Shown here: positions 22,874-32,194 of the stretch, one piece after another
How the letters are laid out: every line of letters starts with the position of its first letter
Numbering within the stretch: the first letter of the stretch is position 1
Source of the DNA: an uncultured Mollicutes bacterium
GTDB lineage: Bacteria > Bacillota_I > Bacilli_A > ML615J-28 > CAG-313
Assembly: GCA_900548675.1 (NCBI GenBank)
Contig: URLJ01000002.1
Location: 62,001 to 126,000, forward strand
Direction of reading: 5' to 3'
Length of the DNA stretch: 64,000 nucleotides
Program-made: the position numbers and the translations under genes
Notes under the pieces: generated by a model
What the model was told of the DNA's origin: nothing
Seen by the model: the letters and a program-made list of their open reading frames with translations, nothing else
Database searches by the model: none

Positions 22874-24718
22874 ATGAAAGAAAAAACTACAAGTAACAAC
22901 CAAACTAGTGAGAAAAAAGATAATAAGAAACCTAATAATCGCTATCATCACTTTAAAGGCAAACCGACTGATGAAACTAAAGAAACTCCTTTACTTCTTA
23001 CCACAAAAGTTGTAAAAAAGGCCAAACCTTTAAAAAATGTCAAAACCAAAAATGCTACAGGCGATGTCTCTGTTTACGCTTTGGGAGGTCTCGGTGTCGT
23101 TGGTATGAATATGTATTGTGTTGAAACAGATACTGAAATTATTGTTATGGATTGTGGTATCCTGTTTGCTGATGATGAAATACATGGTGTAGAATATATC
23201 ATTCCTGATTTTACTTATTTGAAAGAAAATGAGAAAAAAATTGTAGGTGTATTTATCACTCATGGTCACGAAGACCATATTGGAGCTTTACCGTTTTTGT
23301 TAAAAGAAGTAAAAATACCAGCTATTTATGCTTCAGGAATCGCTATAAATTTAATTAATTTTAAATTATCCGAATATAAAGATCTTACTTATAAAATTAT
23401 TGAATACAATCACAATTCTATCTTTAACTTTCAATCTATGAGCGTTTCCTTTTTTATTACTAACCATAGTATTCCTGATTCTCATGGTATCGCAATAAAA
23501 ACAAATCTTGGATATATTGTTAATTCCGGTGATTTTAAATTTGATTTCACCCCACTTGGCGATAGATCGGATTTCTATAAAATGACAAAACTCGGTGAAG
23601 AAGGTGTACTTTGTCTCTTAGCAGATAGTACCAATGCTAAAGTTGGAAACTTCTCTTTGTCTGAAAGAAAAATTTCAGCTAATATGAAGCAAATGTTTCA
23701 AAGTATTGAAGGGCGTATTATTGTCGCCACATTTGCATCTAACGTTTATCGTGTCCAACAAATATTAGAGGCTAGTGTTGCTTCAAATAGAAAAATTGCC
23801 GTTTTTGGACATAGTATGGAAAAAACAATTGAAGCCGCTATGCGAATGAAATATATTACTATTCCTAAAACTTCTTTTATTCCTGCCAAAGATTTAAATA
23901 AATTTACAGGAGATAATATTACAATTTTATGCACCGGCTCACAGGGAGAACCACTAGCAGCACTATCAAGAATCGCTAATGGCACACACAAACAAATTAA
24001 ACTAAGAGCAGGAGATACTGTAATTTATTCATCTAAACCAATTCCGGGAAATGAAGAATTCATCAATCGTAATATTAATTTATTAGTAAAAAACGGTGCT
24101 AACGTGATTAAAAATAGTCCCTTAACAGATACCCATACAACCGGGCACGCTTCTGTTTCCGAAATTAAAATGATGTTAAGTTTTATTAAACCGAAGTATT
24201 TCTTCCCTGTTCATGGTGAATATAACATGTTAAAGTATCACGCTAATATCGCCATGGAAATGGGATATCGTAGAGAAGATTGCTTTTGTTTAGCGTGTGG
24301 TGATGTTTTATTATTTAGAAAAGATAACCCTAAACCAAAAATTATTAAAGGGGGAGTTACGGCAGGTGAAGTATATTTAGATTCTAATTTCTCCGTAATA
24401 AGTAATGAAACTATTAAAGAACGTACTCAATTCGCGGATGAAGGCCTTGTAACTGCTATATTTACAATAAATTCTCATAAACAAATCACTGCCCCTACCA
24501 TTATTATTTCAAAAGGTTTCATGGATACTTTAGCACTTCCTGTTGTGGCTAATAACATAAAAGAAAAATCTACAGAAATCTTCGCTAAAGTTCTTGCCTC
24601 TTATAAAAATATAAATATTAAGGGTATTAGAGAAAAGACGAGAGATGGAATAATTCAATGTATTAGCGAAATAACCGAAAGAAAACCTTATGTTTTTGTT
24701 ATCATAAATATTGTTTAA
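22874..24718 (+). CDS. rnj: Ribonuclease J
   Basis: RNase J is a metallo-beta-lactamase/beta-CASP nuclease with 5'-to-3' exonuclease and endonuclease activity, central to mRNA decay and rRNA processing in Firmicutes. The 614-residue protein has the metal motif THGHEDHIGA (His130, His132, Asp134, His135), the beta-CASP segments LCTGSQGEPLAALSRIANG and SSKPIPGNE, and a late TTGHAS ... FFPVHGEYNM. ATG 22874 is chosen because AAGGAGG precedes it, while the in-frame ATG at 22844 coincides with the predicted transcription start. About 60 Lys/Asn-rich residues precede the catalytic domain, longer than in the usual 555-residue enzyme. Which of RNase J1 or J2 it corresponds to is not decided. Confidence 0.93.
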   Translation: MKEKTTSNNQTSEKKDNKKPNNRYHHFKGKPTDETKETPLLLTTKVVKKAKPLKNVKTKNATGDVSVYALGGLGVVGMNMYCVETDTEIIVMDCGILFADDEIHGVEYIIPDFTYLKENEKKIVGVFITHGHEDHIGALPFLLKEVKIPAIYASGIAINLINFKLSEYKDLTYKIIEYNHNSIFNFQSMSVSFFITNHSIPDSHGIAIKTNLGYIVNSGDFKFDFTPLGDRSDFYKMTKLGEEGVLCLLADSTNAKVGNFSLSERKISANMKQMFQSIEGRIIVATFASNVYRVQQILEASVASNRKIAVFGHSMEKTIEAAMRMKYITIPKTSFIPAKDLNKFTGDNITILCTGSQGEPLAALSRIANGTHKQIKLRAGDTVIYSSKPIPGNEEFINRNINLLVKNGANVIKNSPLTDTHTTGHASVSEIKMMLSFIKPKYFFPVHGEYNMLKYHANIAMEMGYRREDCFCLACGDVLLFRKDNPKPKIIKGGVTAGEVYLDSNFSVISNETIKERTQFADEGLVTAIFTINSHKQITAPTIIISKGFMDTLALPVVANNIKEKSTEIFAKVLASYKNINIKGIREKTRDGIIQCISEITERKPYVFVIINIV

Positions 24719-24735
24719 AAAAGCATTAATTAAAT

Positions 24736-24775
24736 CCCTGTTCAGTTCTATACTGAACGGGGGTTTTATATTTTA
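24736..24775 (+). terminator. Terminator after the RNase J gene
   Basis: Stem GTTCAGT/ACTGAAC (24740-24746 with 24752-24758) extended by CCC/GGG on the outside, followed by TTTTATATTTT. Confidence 0.8.
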
Positions 24776-25203
24776 ACGAATAAACTAATCTTTGCGTATT
24801 AAAATATTTAATATTAAACTCCTGAGAAAGAGTCTCTACTATTTCGTATTCTTTTCTGATAATTTCTCTAGGGCTAAAAGAACATCTCCTCGGTGTATCC
24901 TTTTTTTAATCGTTCATTCTCAATTTGAAGCATCATATTTTCATATTCAAGTTATTCAATAGGTGTTGATTCTTTTTTACGTGAATATTTATCTAATGGA
25001 TTGCCAGTTTTATGTTTATTTTCGTGAGCCTTCCATACCATTTTCGCTATAACGTTTTAACCAATTAGATATCATTCCACTACTAATGCCAAACTAGCAT
25101 TCTAAATCACGTGCGCTTTTTTCACCATTAATAATATATTTAATAATCTCGTATTTTTGATCTTTTGACCATTCTTTGTTTTTAGGCCTTTCATTTTTTC
25201 CAT
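24775..25203 (-). pseudogene. Decayed IS3-family transposase (OrfA and start of OrfB)
   Basis: No intact gene fills this stretch, but the minus strand reads as a broken IS3-type transposase. One frame gives GKNERPKNKEWSKDQKYEII, then NGEKSARDLEC, a stop, and FGISSGMISNWLKRYSENGM, the helix-turn-helix of OrfA. After a frame change it gives NPLDKYSRKKESTPIE, a stop, LEYENMMLQIENERLKKGY, the leucine-zipper end of OrfA. A further frame change gives SPREIIRKEYEIVETLSQEF, like the start of OrfB, which then ends abruptly. The initiating ATG (25203) is one base out of frame. At least two stops and two frameshifts show it is not functional. Confidence 0.8.
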
Positions 25204-25235
25204 AATATCATCTCCTTTACTTTATTATCATAACA

Positions 25236-25269
25236 AAAAAATGTAGACACTTTTTTTGTGTCTACATTT
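25236..25269 (-). terminator. Terminator after the M42 peptidase gene, possibly made from an IS terminal repeat
   Basis: A perfect 12-bp stem AAATGTAGACAC/GTGTCTACATTT (25239-25250 with 25258-25269) with a seven-base loop is followed by TTTTTTTG on the minus strand. It lies between the M42 stop and the transposase remnant, and the TGTCTACA arm has the TG-initial form of an IS3-family end. Confidence 0.7.
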
Positions 25270-25300
25270 ATTTTACCATTTCAGCTTAATTCTCTATTTC

Positions 25301-26314
25301 TTAATTTTGAATATATAACATTAGAAGTTTTAATGTTTCTTCTAACCCGCTAATATGTGTTCTTTCCATTCCGTGTGAAGCATGAATTCCCGCACCGATT
25401 AAAGCACATTTTAAATCATTACCTCCTCTTAGAGCAGCTGAAGCATCAGAACTATAGAACGGATATATATCTACCGCGTAGTTTAGTTTATGTTCTTTAG
25501 CCAAAGATATTAGTTTTGATGTCATACTATAATCATATGGCCCACTTCCATCTTTAGCACATATTGAAACTTTTTCTTCGGTTGTTGACAAATCCTCACC
25601 TATGCATCCCATATCTACTGCTAAGAGTTCATCTATTTCCGGAACGTTACTGCAGCCATGCCCCACTTCTTCATACGTTGTAAAGATAACCGTTAAATTA
25701 GCGCGAGGCGTAATTTTTTCTTTTTTAATTTTTTCTAAAAGTGTAAGTAAGATAAAAACACTAGCTTTATCATCTAAAAAACGTGTTTTTATAAAACCAT
25801 TACTAGTTATTTCAAACTTAGGGTCAATCGCAATAAAATCGCCATTTTCAATTCCTAAATTAACCGTATCATCTTTTGTATGTACTAATTCATCTAATCT
25901 AATATACATACCATCTTCATCACGGGTTAGAGTTGCGGCATTTTTATATACATGTGAACTTGGAGACTTTGATAAAACTGTACCAGTATATGTTTTACCA
26001 CTTCTTGTTATTATTTGACAATATTCACCATCGACAGTAGGAAGTTGTATTCCCCCAATTCTTGTAAACTTTAAATGACCATTACTCATAATCGAACGAA
26101 CCATTAATCCTAGTGTATCCGTATGAGCACTAAGCCCTATGTTATAATTTTCTTTTCCTTTTACCGTTACTATTAGATTGCCTTTTTTATTAATAAAAGA
26201 TTCATATCCTAATGATGTAACATAATCTCTAAGAAATTTCACTATTTTTTCTGTATATCCTGTTGGGGATGGAGTTTCAAAAATATGTTGTAATAATTGT
26301 AAATTTAGTTCCAT
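25301..26314 (-). CDS. M42-family metallo-aminopeptidase
   Basis: This 337-residue cytoplasmic dinuclear metallopeptidase belongs to the M42 (glutamyl or deblocking aminopeptidase, formerly endoglucanase-like) family. Metal and catalytic motifs appear in order: GLSAHTDTLGLMV, FLDDKASV (bridging Asp), FTTYEEVGHG (catalytic Glu-Glu), AVDMGC and the final IHASHGMERT. Members form dodecameric shells that trim peptides. It lies nine bases after the DEDDh exonuclease gene, with which it is co-transcribed. Exact residue preference is not predictable. Confidence 0.9.
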   Translation of the reverse strand: MELNLQLLQHIFETPSPTGYTEKIVKFLRDYVTSLGYESFINKKGNLIVTVKGKENYNIGLSAHTDTLGLMVRSIMSNGHLKFTRIGGIQLPTVDGEYCQIITRSGKTYTGTVLSKSPSSHVYKNAATLTRDEDGMYIRLDELVHTKDDTVNLGIENGDFIAIDPKFEITSNGFIKTRFLDDKASVFILLTLLEKIKKEKITPRANLTVIFTTYEEVGHGCSNVPEIDELLAVDMGCIGEDLSTTEEKVSICAKDGSGPYDYSMTSKLISLAKEHKLNYAVDIYPFYSSDASAALRGGNDLKCALIGAGIHASHGMERTHISGLEETLKLLMLYIQN

Positions 26315-26323
26315 TTTTTTCTC

Positions 26324-27187
26324 CTATCTAACTTTTATATTAACGCAATTCTTAAATGTATGGAAAACCATTCTTGTAACTCTTGCATCATCTAAAGGAT
26401 TATGTGTTTGAAGATATCCTACCTCTTCACCAAAATATGATAATGCATTAAACAATCCGATATCTGACTTTTGTCCTAAATAGTTTTTCATAAGTTGCAT
26501 TAAATTAATAAATTTTTCTCTTTCGGCAAGCGGTTTTAACCTGTGAAGTTGATATGAAGCGTTTAAAACAAGTATATCATTTTTACCCCAAACATATATT
26601 GTTGGATCATATAATTCTAAATAAGCTTTCATTTTTAAGTAAAACTTTTTATAACTTATCGCAATTTTCATATCGTTTTCTGTTATACCGATAAAATCAA
26701 ATGTACGTTCATTGATACCACTATGATACATTGGCTTTACGAGTGAACAATCTTCGTCTAAAACTTGTCCATTCTCATCTTCTATTACCAAACCATATTG
26801 AATTATCTCATTTGTAAAAGGTGTACCTCTTGAAAACTCTCGTGGAGGCATTGTGAATTCCATATCTAAAAACATCTTATTTCCATCACGATTCAAAACT
26901 TTTTTTAATGCCTCTTTGATTGTATTCATATCAAAATAAATTACACTACTGCGATGTTTTGTTTGAACCATTTTTGTGAAGCTAATTACTTCATATGCTT
27001 TCATTCCTCCATGAAGAACCTTTTGTTCTTTGCAGGTGAAATGAACAAAGAGTCCTTCACAAAGATAGGCATTAAATTTTTTGATAAGAGAACGTGATAA
27101 AAAATAATATTCTAATCTTTGTTTGCCTTTTATTTCAAACATTCGTTCTTTGTGATATATCCGTCTGATTCTACCACAGACCTCCAT
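26324..27187 (-). CDS. DEDDh-type 3'-5' exonuclease with N-terminal accessory domain
   Basis: This 287-residue protein has an N-terminal beta-rich region (about 1-75, beginning MEVCGRIRRIYHKERMFEIK) and a DEDDh exonuclease domain. Exo I has Asp108 and Glu110 in FLDMEFTMPP; Exo II is near VYVWGKNDILVL; Exo III is HNPLDDARVT with the catalytic His and Asp. The layout resembles KapD-like and other small exonucleases of Firmicutes. Substrate (RNA or DNA) cannot be told. GGGGTGA precedes the ATG. It lies between gerE and the M42 gene on the same strand. Confidence 0.8.
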   Translation of the reverse strand: MEVCGRIRRIYHKERMFEIKGKQRLEYYFLSRSLIKKFNAYLCEGLFVHFTCKEQKVLHGGMKAYEVISFTKMVQTKHRSSVIYFDMNTIKEALKKVLNRDGNKMFLDMEFTMPPREFSRGTPFTNEIIQYGLVIEDENGQVLDEDCSLVKPMYHSGINERTFDFIGITENDMKIAISYKKFYLKMKAYLELYDPTIYVWGKNDILVLNASYQLHRLKPLAEREKFINLMQLMKNYLGQKSDIGLFNALSYFGEEVGYLQTHNPLDDARVTRMVFHTFKNCVNIKVR

Positions 27188-27198
27188 AAAATCACCCC

Positions 27199-27411
27199 TT
27201 ACTTTAATTCTAATTCTTTCATTTTTATTAATTCAATAATAGCCTGGCTTCGGCCTTTTACACCTAATTTTTGAATTACATTAGAAATATGATTTCTAAC
27301 TGTTTTACTACTGATACCTAGTTCATCAGCTATTTCTTCTGTATCATAATTATTTACCAATAATTCAAATATTTCTCTTTCGCGTTGTGTTAAAAATTTA
27401 TCTTTATACAA
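27199..27411 (-). CDS. gerE: GerE-like LuxR-type sporulation transcription regulator
   Basis: This 70-residue protein is a lone LuxR/GerE helix-turn-helix. Its sequence closely follows Bacillus subtilis GerE in length and content: LTQREREIFELLVNNYDTEE, IADELGISSKTVRNHISN and KLGVKGRSQAIIELIKMKEL. GerE is the last regulator of the mother-cell cascade, acting with sigma-K on coat genes. Start is TTG 27411 behind a GGGGGA ribosome-binding site; no better ATG exists. A CATAAAATA box lies upstream (27433-27443). The absence of any receiver or sensor domain and the size argue for GerE rather than a two-component regulator. Confidence 0.85.
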   Translation of the reverse strand: MYKDKFLTQREREIFELLVNNYDTEEIADELGISSKTVRNHISNVIQKLGVKGRSQAIIELIKMKELELK

Positions 27412-27432
27412 ATTTATCCCCCATTTATCACT

Positions 27433-27443
27433 TTATTTTATGC
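27433..27443 (-). promoter_or_regulatory. Possible mother-cell (sigma-K/sigma-E) -10 element before gerE
   Basis: On the minus strand GCATAAAATAA matches the gCATAnnnTA form of the sigma-K -10 box, 22 bases before the gerE start. An AC element lies upstream with a spacer about two bases shorter than usual, so support is partial. Confidence 0.35.
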
Positions 27444-27460
27444 ATATAGGGATAATGTTG

Positions 27461-29254
27461 CTACAAAGATAGATCATTTTTTATATTGTTTATAACATCA
27501 TCAGGGATGCCTAGTGCCTTTAGTTTTTCTTTTTCGGCATTTTTTATATCATCGATTGTTTCAAAATTTTCTAATAATTTTCGTTTTCGTGCTTTACCAA
27601 TGCCTTTTATTTTATCAAGACTTGATGAAAGCATGCTTTCACTATGAACTTTTTTAAAGAACGTAATAGCGAAACGATGTACTTCATCTTGCATTGCTTC
27701 AAGTAACAAATATAAATTTGAATTTTTCTTAATGTCACATTCTACTAGTTTATCATTAACAATAGCTCTAGTGCGGTGCTTATCATCTTTTACAAGTCCT
27801 GCTACATTGATATCTGTTATATTAAGTTGTTTAAGTGCCATCTTAGCTGCTTTTACTTGGGGTATACCTCCATCAACTAAGATTAAATCGCATTTTTCAA
27901 GATTATCACTAATCACTCTTTTATAACGTCTCGTTAATACTTCTTGCATCGTATGAAAATCATCGGCACCTTCGACCGTTTTTATTTTATATTTACGATA
28001 TCTCGAAGGGACTTTCACTCCATCAATATACGTGACCATCGCACTAACGCTACTTGCACCTTGAATATTGGAATTATCGAAAAGTTCAATCACTCTAGGA
28101 GTTTTTATTCCTAAGATTTTGCCTAATTCCACTAAGGTATCAGAGGTACGTTCTATTTTTCTAAGTCTTGTAGTTAAAAGATTCTCTAGATTGTTTTTAG
28201 CATTGTCACACACTAAATCAACTAATTTCTTTTTAGTCGCAATCACTGGTATTATTAATTTAATTCCTAAAGCTTCTTCTAAAGTTTCTTTATCTTGAAT
28301 GTATGGTATTAAAACCTCTTGTGGATAAAGATTTGGATGATTATTATAAAACTGTAAGATATATGTCATAAAAGCATCTGTTGGTGAATCGTATATATCA
28401 AATACTTCACCTTTTCTTTCTGTTATTTTACCATAACGCATATGAAATACCTGGATACTTATAATATTATCTTTTACATAAAATCCAAATATATCACGAT
28501 TTACACCATCTGTAAGAGTAATCTTTTGATTTTCAAGAATAGTATTTAAACTATTAATCATATTACGGTATTCCAAAGCTTTTTCAAATTCAAGATTATT
28601 TGAAGCTTCTTCCATTTTGAGTGATAAAATATTTATTAATTCTGAATCACCTTTTTTTAAGTATTCATATGTTTTTTGTCTTAAGACATCATATTCGCTT
28701 TTTTCTATTTTATTTATACAAGGTGCTAAGCACTGATTAAGGTAATAATATAAACATGCTTTTTTGGGGATTGTATGACATTTTCTAAAGGGAAGTATTT
28801 TATTTAAAACATCAACCGTATTACGACAAGCTTTAACATCAGGAAATGGTCCATAAACCTCTCCTTTTGCTTTACGCTTTGAGGTATCAATATCTCTTGT
28901 CACAATCAGACGAGGATTTGGTTCGTTTGTTACTGTAATATATGGATATGATTTATCATCCATTAGAAGGATGTTATACTTAGGACGATACTTTTTAATT
29001 AAGTTTTGTTCTAACAACAAAGCTTCTTTTTCACTGGATGTTATAATGTATTCAAAATGTTTAACACAAGAAACCATTTGCGTAGTTTTCGCATCATGAG
29101 CTCCTGTAAAATAGCTTTTTAAACGATTTTGAAGAATTTTAGCTTTACCAACATAAATTATCGTGCCATCACTATTATACATTTGGTAACATCCAGGTTT
29201 TTTAGGAACGAGTTTTAACTGTTCTTTAATGTCTAGTCTTGTTTCACTATCCAT
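27461..29254 (-). CDS. uvrC: Excinuclease ABC subunit C
   Basis: UvrC makes both incisions in nucleotide excision repair. The 597-residue protein has the GIY-YIG domain at the N-terminus (PGCYQMYNSDGTIIYVGKAK), a UVR segment near EEASNNLEFEKALEYRNMI, the RNase H-like 5' nuclease (FDNSNIQGASSVSAMV, LILVDGGIPQVKAA) and C-terminal helix-hairpin-helix motifs (IKGIGKARKRKLLENF). Length is normal. It has its own promoter (29290-29318). gerE follows 49 bases downstream. Confidence 0.96.
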   Translation of the reverse strand: MDSETRLDIKEQLKLVPKKPGCYQMYNSDGTIIYVGKAKILQNRLKSYFTGAHDAKTTQMVSCVKHFEYIITSSEKEALLLEQNLIKKYRPKYNILLMDDKSYPYITVTNEPNPRLIVTRDIDTSKRKAKGEVYGPFPDVKACRNTVDVLNKILPFRKCHTIPKKACLYYYLNQCLAPCINKIEKSEYDVLRQKTYEYLKKGDSELINILSLKMEEASNNLEFEKALEYRNMINSLNTILENQKITLTDGVNRDIFGFYVKDNIISIQVFHMRYGKITERKGEVFDIYDSPTDAFMTYILQFYNNHPNLYPQEVLIPYIQDKETLEEALGIKLIIPVIATKKKLVDLVCDNAKNNLENLLTTRLRKIERTSDTLVELGKILGIKTPRVIELFDNSNIQGASSVSAMVTYIDGVKVPSRYRKYKIKTVEGADDFHTMQEVLTRRYKRVISDNLEKCDLILVDGGIPQVKAAKMALKQLNITDINVAGLVKDDKHRTRAIVNDKLVECDIKKNSNLYLLLEAMQDEVHRFAITFFKKVHSESMLSSSLDKIKGIGKARKRKLLENFETIDDIKNAEKEKLKALGIPDDVINNIKNDLSL

Positions 29255-29289
29255 ATTATAACTCCTGTTTATTTTTATTACTACTAATT

Positions 29290-29318
29290 ATTATACACAT
29301 TTTCACTAAATAAATCAA
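29290..29318 (-). promoter_or_regulatory. Sigma-A promoter of uvrC
   Basis: On the minus strand TTGATT (29313-29318) and TATAAT (29290-29295) are 17 bp apart. Confidence 0.65.
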
Positions 29319-29333
29319 TGTGCATACTATTTT

Positions 29334-29366
29334 TTTAAAAGCCTTGAGTTTTTCTCAAGGCTTTGG
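29334..29366 (-). terminator. Terminator of the nusA-infB-rbfA operon
   Basis: A perfect 11-bp stem AAAGCCTTGAG/CTCAAGGCTTT (29338-29348 with 29354-29364) and a 5-base loop, followed by T residues on the minus strand, lies just past the rbfA stop. Confidence 0.85.
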
Positions 29367-29369
29367 TTT

Positions 29370-29711
29370 TTACTTATTATTAATTTCGTTTAATATCTTT
29401 TCAATGCGACTACCATTTTCAAGTGACTCATCATATTTGAAACGCAACTCTGGTGATTTACGCAAATCAAGCTTTTTAGAAAGGCTACTTCTTAAAAAGC
29501 CTTTGGCATCTTCGAGAGCTTTTATTGTCGCTTCTTTTTCATCTTCTTCACCCAAAACTGTAAACCATATTGTTGCGATACTCATATCTTGCGTTAAAGC
29601 AACTTTCGTAATTGATACGAATTTTAGTAATTGATTTTTAGCTTCTTGAAGAAGGATCATTGAGAGTTCTTTTTCAATTATTTTTTCTACTCTTTCAACT
29701 CGGTATCCCAT
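29370..29711 (-). CDS. rbfA: Ribosome-binding factor A
   Basis: RbfA is a KH-type factor for late 30S maturation and cold adaptation. The 113-residue protein has the family start RVERVEKIIEKELSMIL, the segment VSITKVALTQDMSIATIWFT and the C-terminal RKSPELRFKYDESLENGSRI. It follows infB directly (one-base overlap) and is the last gene of the nusA operon. Confidence 0.94.
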   Translation of the reverse strand: MGYRVERVEKIIEKELSMILLQEAKNQLLKFVSITKVALTQDMSIATIWFTVLGEEDEKEATIKALEDAKGFLRSSLSKKLDLRKSPELRFKYDESLENGSRIEKILNEINNK

Positions 29712-32194
29712 TAGCGTTCAACTTCCTCCATAACAAAACATTCAATGCGGTCACCAACTTTAATATCATTATAATTTTCAATTGTCAATCCACATTCATA
29801 ACCTGCTTTGACTTCTTTAACGTCATCTTTGAAACGTTTTAGAGAAGAAAGTCGACCAGTATAAATTACGATACTATCTCTTATTAAGCGAACTCCTGCA
29901 CCACGAGGAATTACACCATCTGTTACGTAACAACCAGCGATTGTACCAATCTTAGAAACTTTGAATGTTTCTCTTACTTCAGCTTCACCTGCTGCCTTTT
30001 CTTCAAAGACAGGGTCCAACATGCCTTCAACAGCTTTTTCAATATCTTCTTGAAGTTTATAGATAATATCGTATAAACGGATTTCTATACCTTTTTCTTT
30101 AGCAAGATCAATAATAGCAGCACTAGGTCTAATGTTAAACCCGATAATAATCGCATTAGATGCAATAGCGAGATTGATATCTGTTTCCGTTACGCCCCCA
30201 ACACGAGATGCCACAAGATTAATTCTTGTACCAGGTATATCAATCTTTGTTAATAAACCTCTAATGGCTTCAATTGATCCTTGTACATCACATTTTACAA
30301 TTAAATTAAGTTCTTTAATTGAATCATCTTTTTGTTCATTAAATAATTCTTTTAAGGATACCCCTTTACCGACGCCTTTTTCTTCATTGAAGCGAATATG
30401 AGCTCTTGTTTCTGCTACTTCTCTCGCTTTTCTTTCATCATTGAAAATCATGAATTTTTCTCCTGCAAAAGGTACATCAGCAATACCTGTTATTTCAACT
30501 GGTTTTGATGGTCCTGCAGTTTGTACATTGCGTCCTAATTCATCTTGCATAGCACGAATCTTTCCGTATGTGTTACCAACAACGATAATATCACCAACTT
30601 TTATCGTTCCATTTTGAACAAGAAGGGTCGCAACTGGTCCACGTCCTTTATCAAGTTTAGCTTCTATTACTGTACCACTACCGAGACGATTTGGATTGGC
30701 TTTGTAATTATGTAAATCACTTACAAGAACAACCATATCTAGTAGATCCGAGACACCTTTTCCTGTAAGAGCGGAAATTTCAACGAAAATTGTATCGCCA
30801 CCCCACTCTTCTGCGAGTAAGTTATATTCAGTCAATTCTTGTTTAATTCTGTCGCTAGATGCACCTGGTTTATCCATTTTATTAACAGCTACAATAATTG
30901 GAACTTTAGCAGCTTGTGCGTGCTCTATAGCTTCTTTTGTTTGAGGCATAACGCCATCGTCTGCAGCAACTACCAAAATAACAATATCCGTAATTTGGGC
31001 TCCACGTGCTCTCATTTCAGTGAAAGCTGCATGCCCTGGAGTATCTATAAAGGTAATTAATTTACCATCTTTTTCAACTTGGTACGCACCGATGTGTTGA
31101 GTAATACCACCTGCTTCACCTTTTACAACATGACTACTTCTTATGGTATCCAAAAGTGTTGTTTTACCATGGTCAACATGCCCCATGATCGTAACAATTG
31201 GTGGGCGTGAAACAAGGTCTTTTTCATCATCTTCTATTTCCATTTCATCGAAACGAACCATATCGGTGATTTGTTTGTTTTTTATTTCGTAATCGTATTC
31301 TATTGCGATTAATTCTACTGTTTCTCTTTCTAAAACACTTGAAGCAACTGCCATAACACCAATTGACATAAATAACTTTTTAACAAGATCTGTTACAGGA
31401 ACATTCATCGCCTCAGCTATTTCTAAAACTGTCATACCTTTTTCATAATACAAAACGTGATCTTCATTTTGATTAGCTTTAACTGGTACATTACTTCGAC
31501 GCTTTTCAGTATTTTTATTGTTAGTATTTTTTATATTTTTCTTGCGGCGTTTTTCATCAGGTTGTGATTCACCGAAATTATCTCTTCTCTTACTACGATT
31601 TTCTCTCACAATGTTATATTCATCATCTTCAAGATAATGATCATATTTTGCAAGGGTCTCTTCGTCGACACGTGGTTCAATAATTTCTGTATCATATTTA
31701 TTTAAAATAACTTTTTTGGGTCTAACATCCGCAATAACCACAGGTTTTATTTCTTCTTCTTTTTTAGTGGTTACTTTTTTAGTATCATTAACTTTATTTT
31801 CTTCTTTTTTTACCTTTGGAGTCTCATTCAAAGAAACTTTTTGTTTTGGAAGAGGTGCCTTCTCTTCTTTTGAAGGTACTGCTTTTTTAGTTGGTTGATT
31901 ATTTTTAGATATTTCCTTTAAGATTGGTTCATGCTCTTTTTGTTCTTGGGTAGGAGCTACTTTTGGTTGAGTTTTCCCTGGAATAACTACTCTATTAACA
32001 GGTTTATTTTTAACAGTTCCTGTAAAAGGGTAAGATACGTTATAGCGTTTAGCTAGTTTCTTTTCAACATCCTTTTCAACCATCGTTTCTTCTTGAAGTT
32101 TAATATCAACTCCAACATTTGATAATAAATTTAATAATTCACTTGTGCTCGTTTTAAAAATAACTGCTAAGTCTTTAACCTTCATTGTGGTCAC
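29711..32194 (-). CDS. infB: Translation initiation factor IF-2
   Basis: This 827-residue GTPase brings initiator tRNA to the 30S subunit and joins the subunits. It has an N-terminal IF2_N helix (about 1-50), a Lys/Glu-rich linker, a second IF2_N motif, and the G domain with GHVDHGKTT, DTPGHAAF and NKMD, then domains II-IV. An in-frame internal start may exist as in other species. The start overlaps ylxQ by 20 bases. Confidence 0.97.
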   Translation of the reverse strand: MTTMKVKDLAVIFKTSTSELLNLLSNVGVDIKLQEETMVEKDVEKKLAKRYNVSYPFTGTVKNKPVNRVVIPGKTQPKVAPTQEQKEHEPILKEISKNNQPTKKAVPSKEEKAPLPKQKVSLNETPKVKKEENKVNDTKKVTTKKEEEIKPVVIADVRPKKVILNKYDTEIIEPRVDEETLAKYDHYLEDDEYNIVRENRSKRRDNFGESQPDEKRRKKNIKNTNNKNTEKRRSNVPVKANQNEDHVLYYEKGMTVLEIAEAMNVPVTDLVKKLFMSIGVMAVASSVLERETVELIAIEYDYEIKNKQITDMVRFDEMEIEDDEKDLVSRPPIVTIMGHVDHGKTTLLDTIRSSHVVKGEAGGITQHIGAYQVEKDGKLITFIDTPGHAAFTEMRARGAQITDIVILVVAADDGVMPQTKEAIEHAQAAKVPIIVAVNKMDKPGASSDRIKQELTEYNLLAEEWGGDTIFVEISALTGKGVSDLLDMVVLVSDLHNYKANPNRLGSGTVIEAKLDKGRGPVATLLVQNGTIKVGDIIVVGNTYGKIRAMQDELGRNVQTAGPSKPVEITGIADVPFAGEKFMIFNDERKAREVAETRAHIRFNEEKGVGKGVSLKELFNEQKDDSIKELNLIVKCDVQGSIEAIRGLLTKIDIPGTRINLVASRVGGVTETDINLAIASNAIIIGFNIRPSAAIIDLAKEKGIEIRLYDIIYKLQEDIEKAVEGMLDPVFEEKAAGEAEVRETFKVSKIGTIAGCYVTDGVIPRGAGVRLIRDSIVIYTGRLSSLKRFKDDVKEVKAGYECGLTIENYNDIKVGDRIECFVMEEVER

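Noticed and set aside
24719..25300. A CRISPR array or functional insertion sequence in the longest gene-poor stretch
   Set aside because: There are no spaced direct repeats, and the transposase reading is broken by stops and frameshifts.
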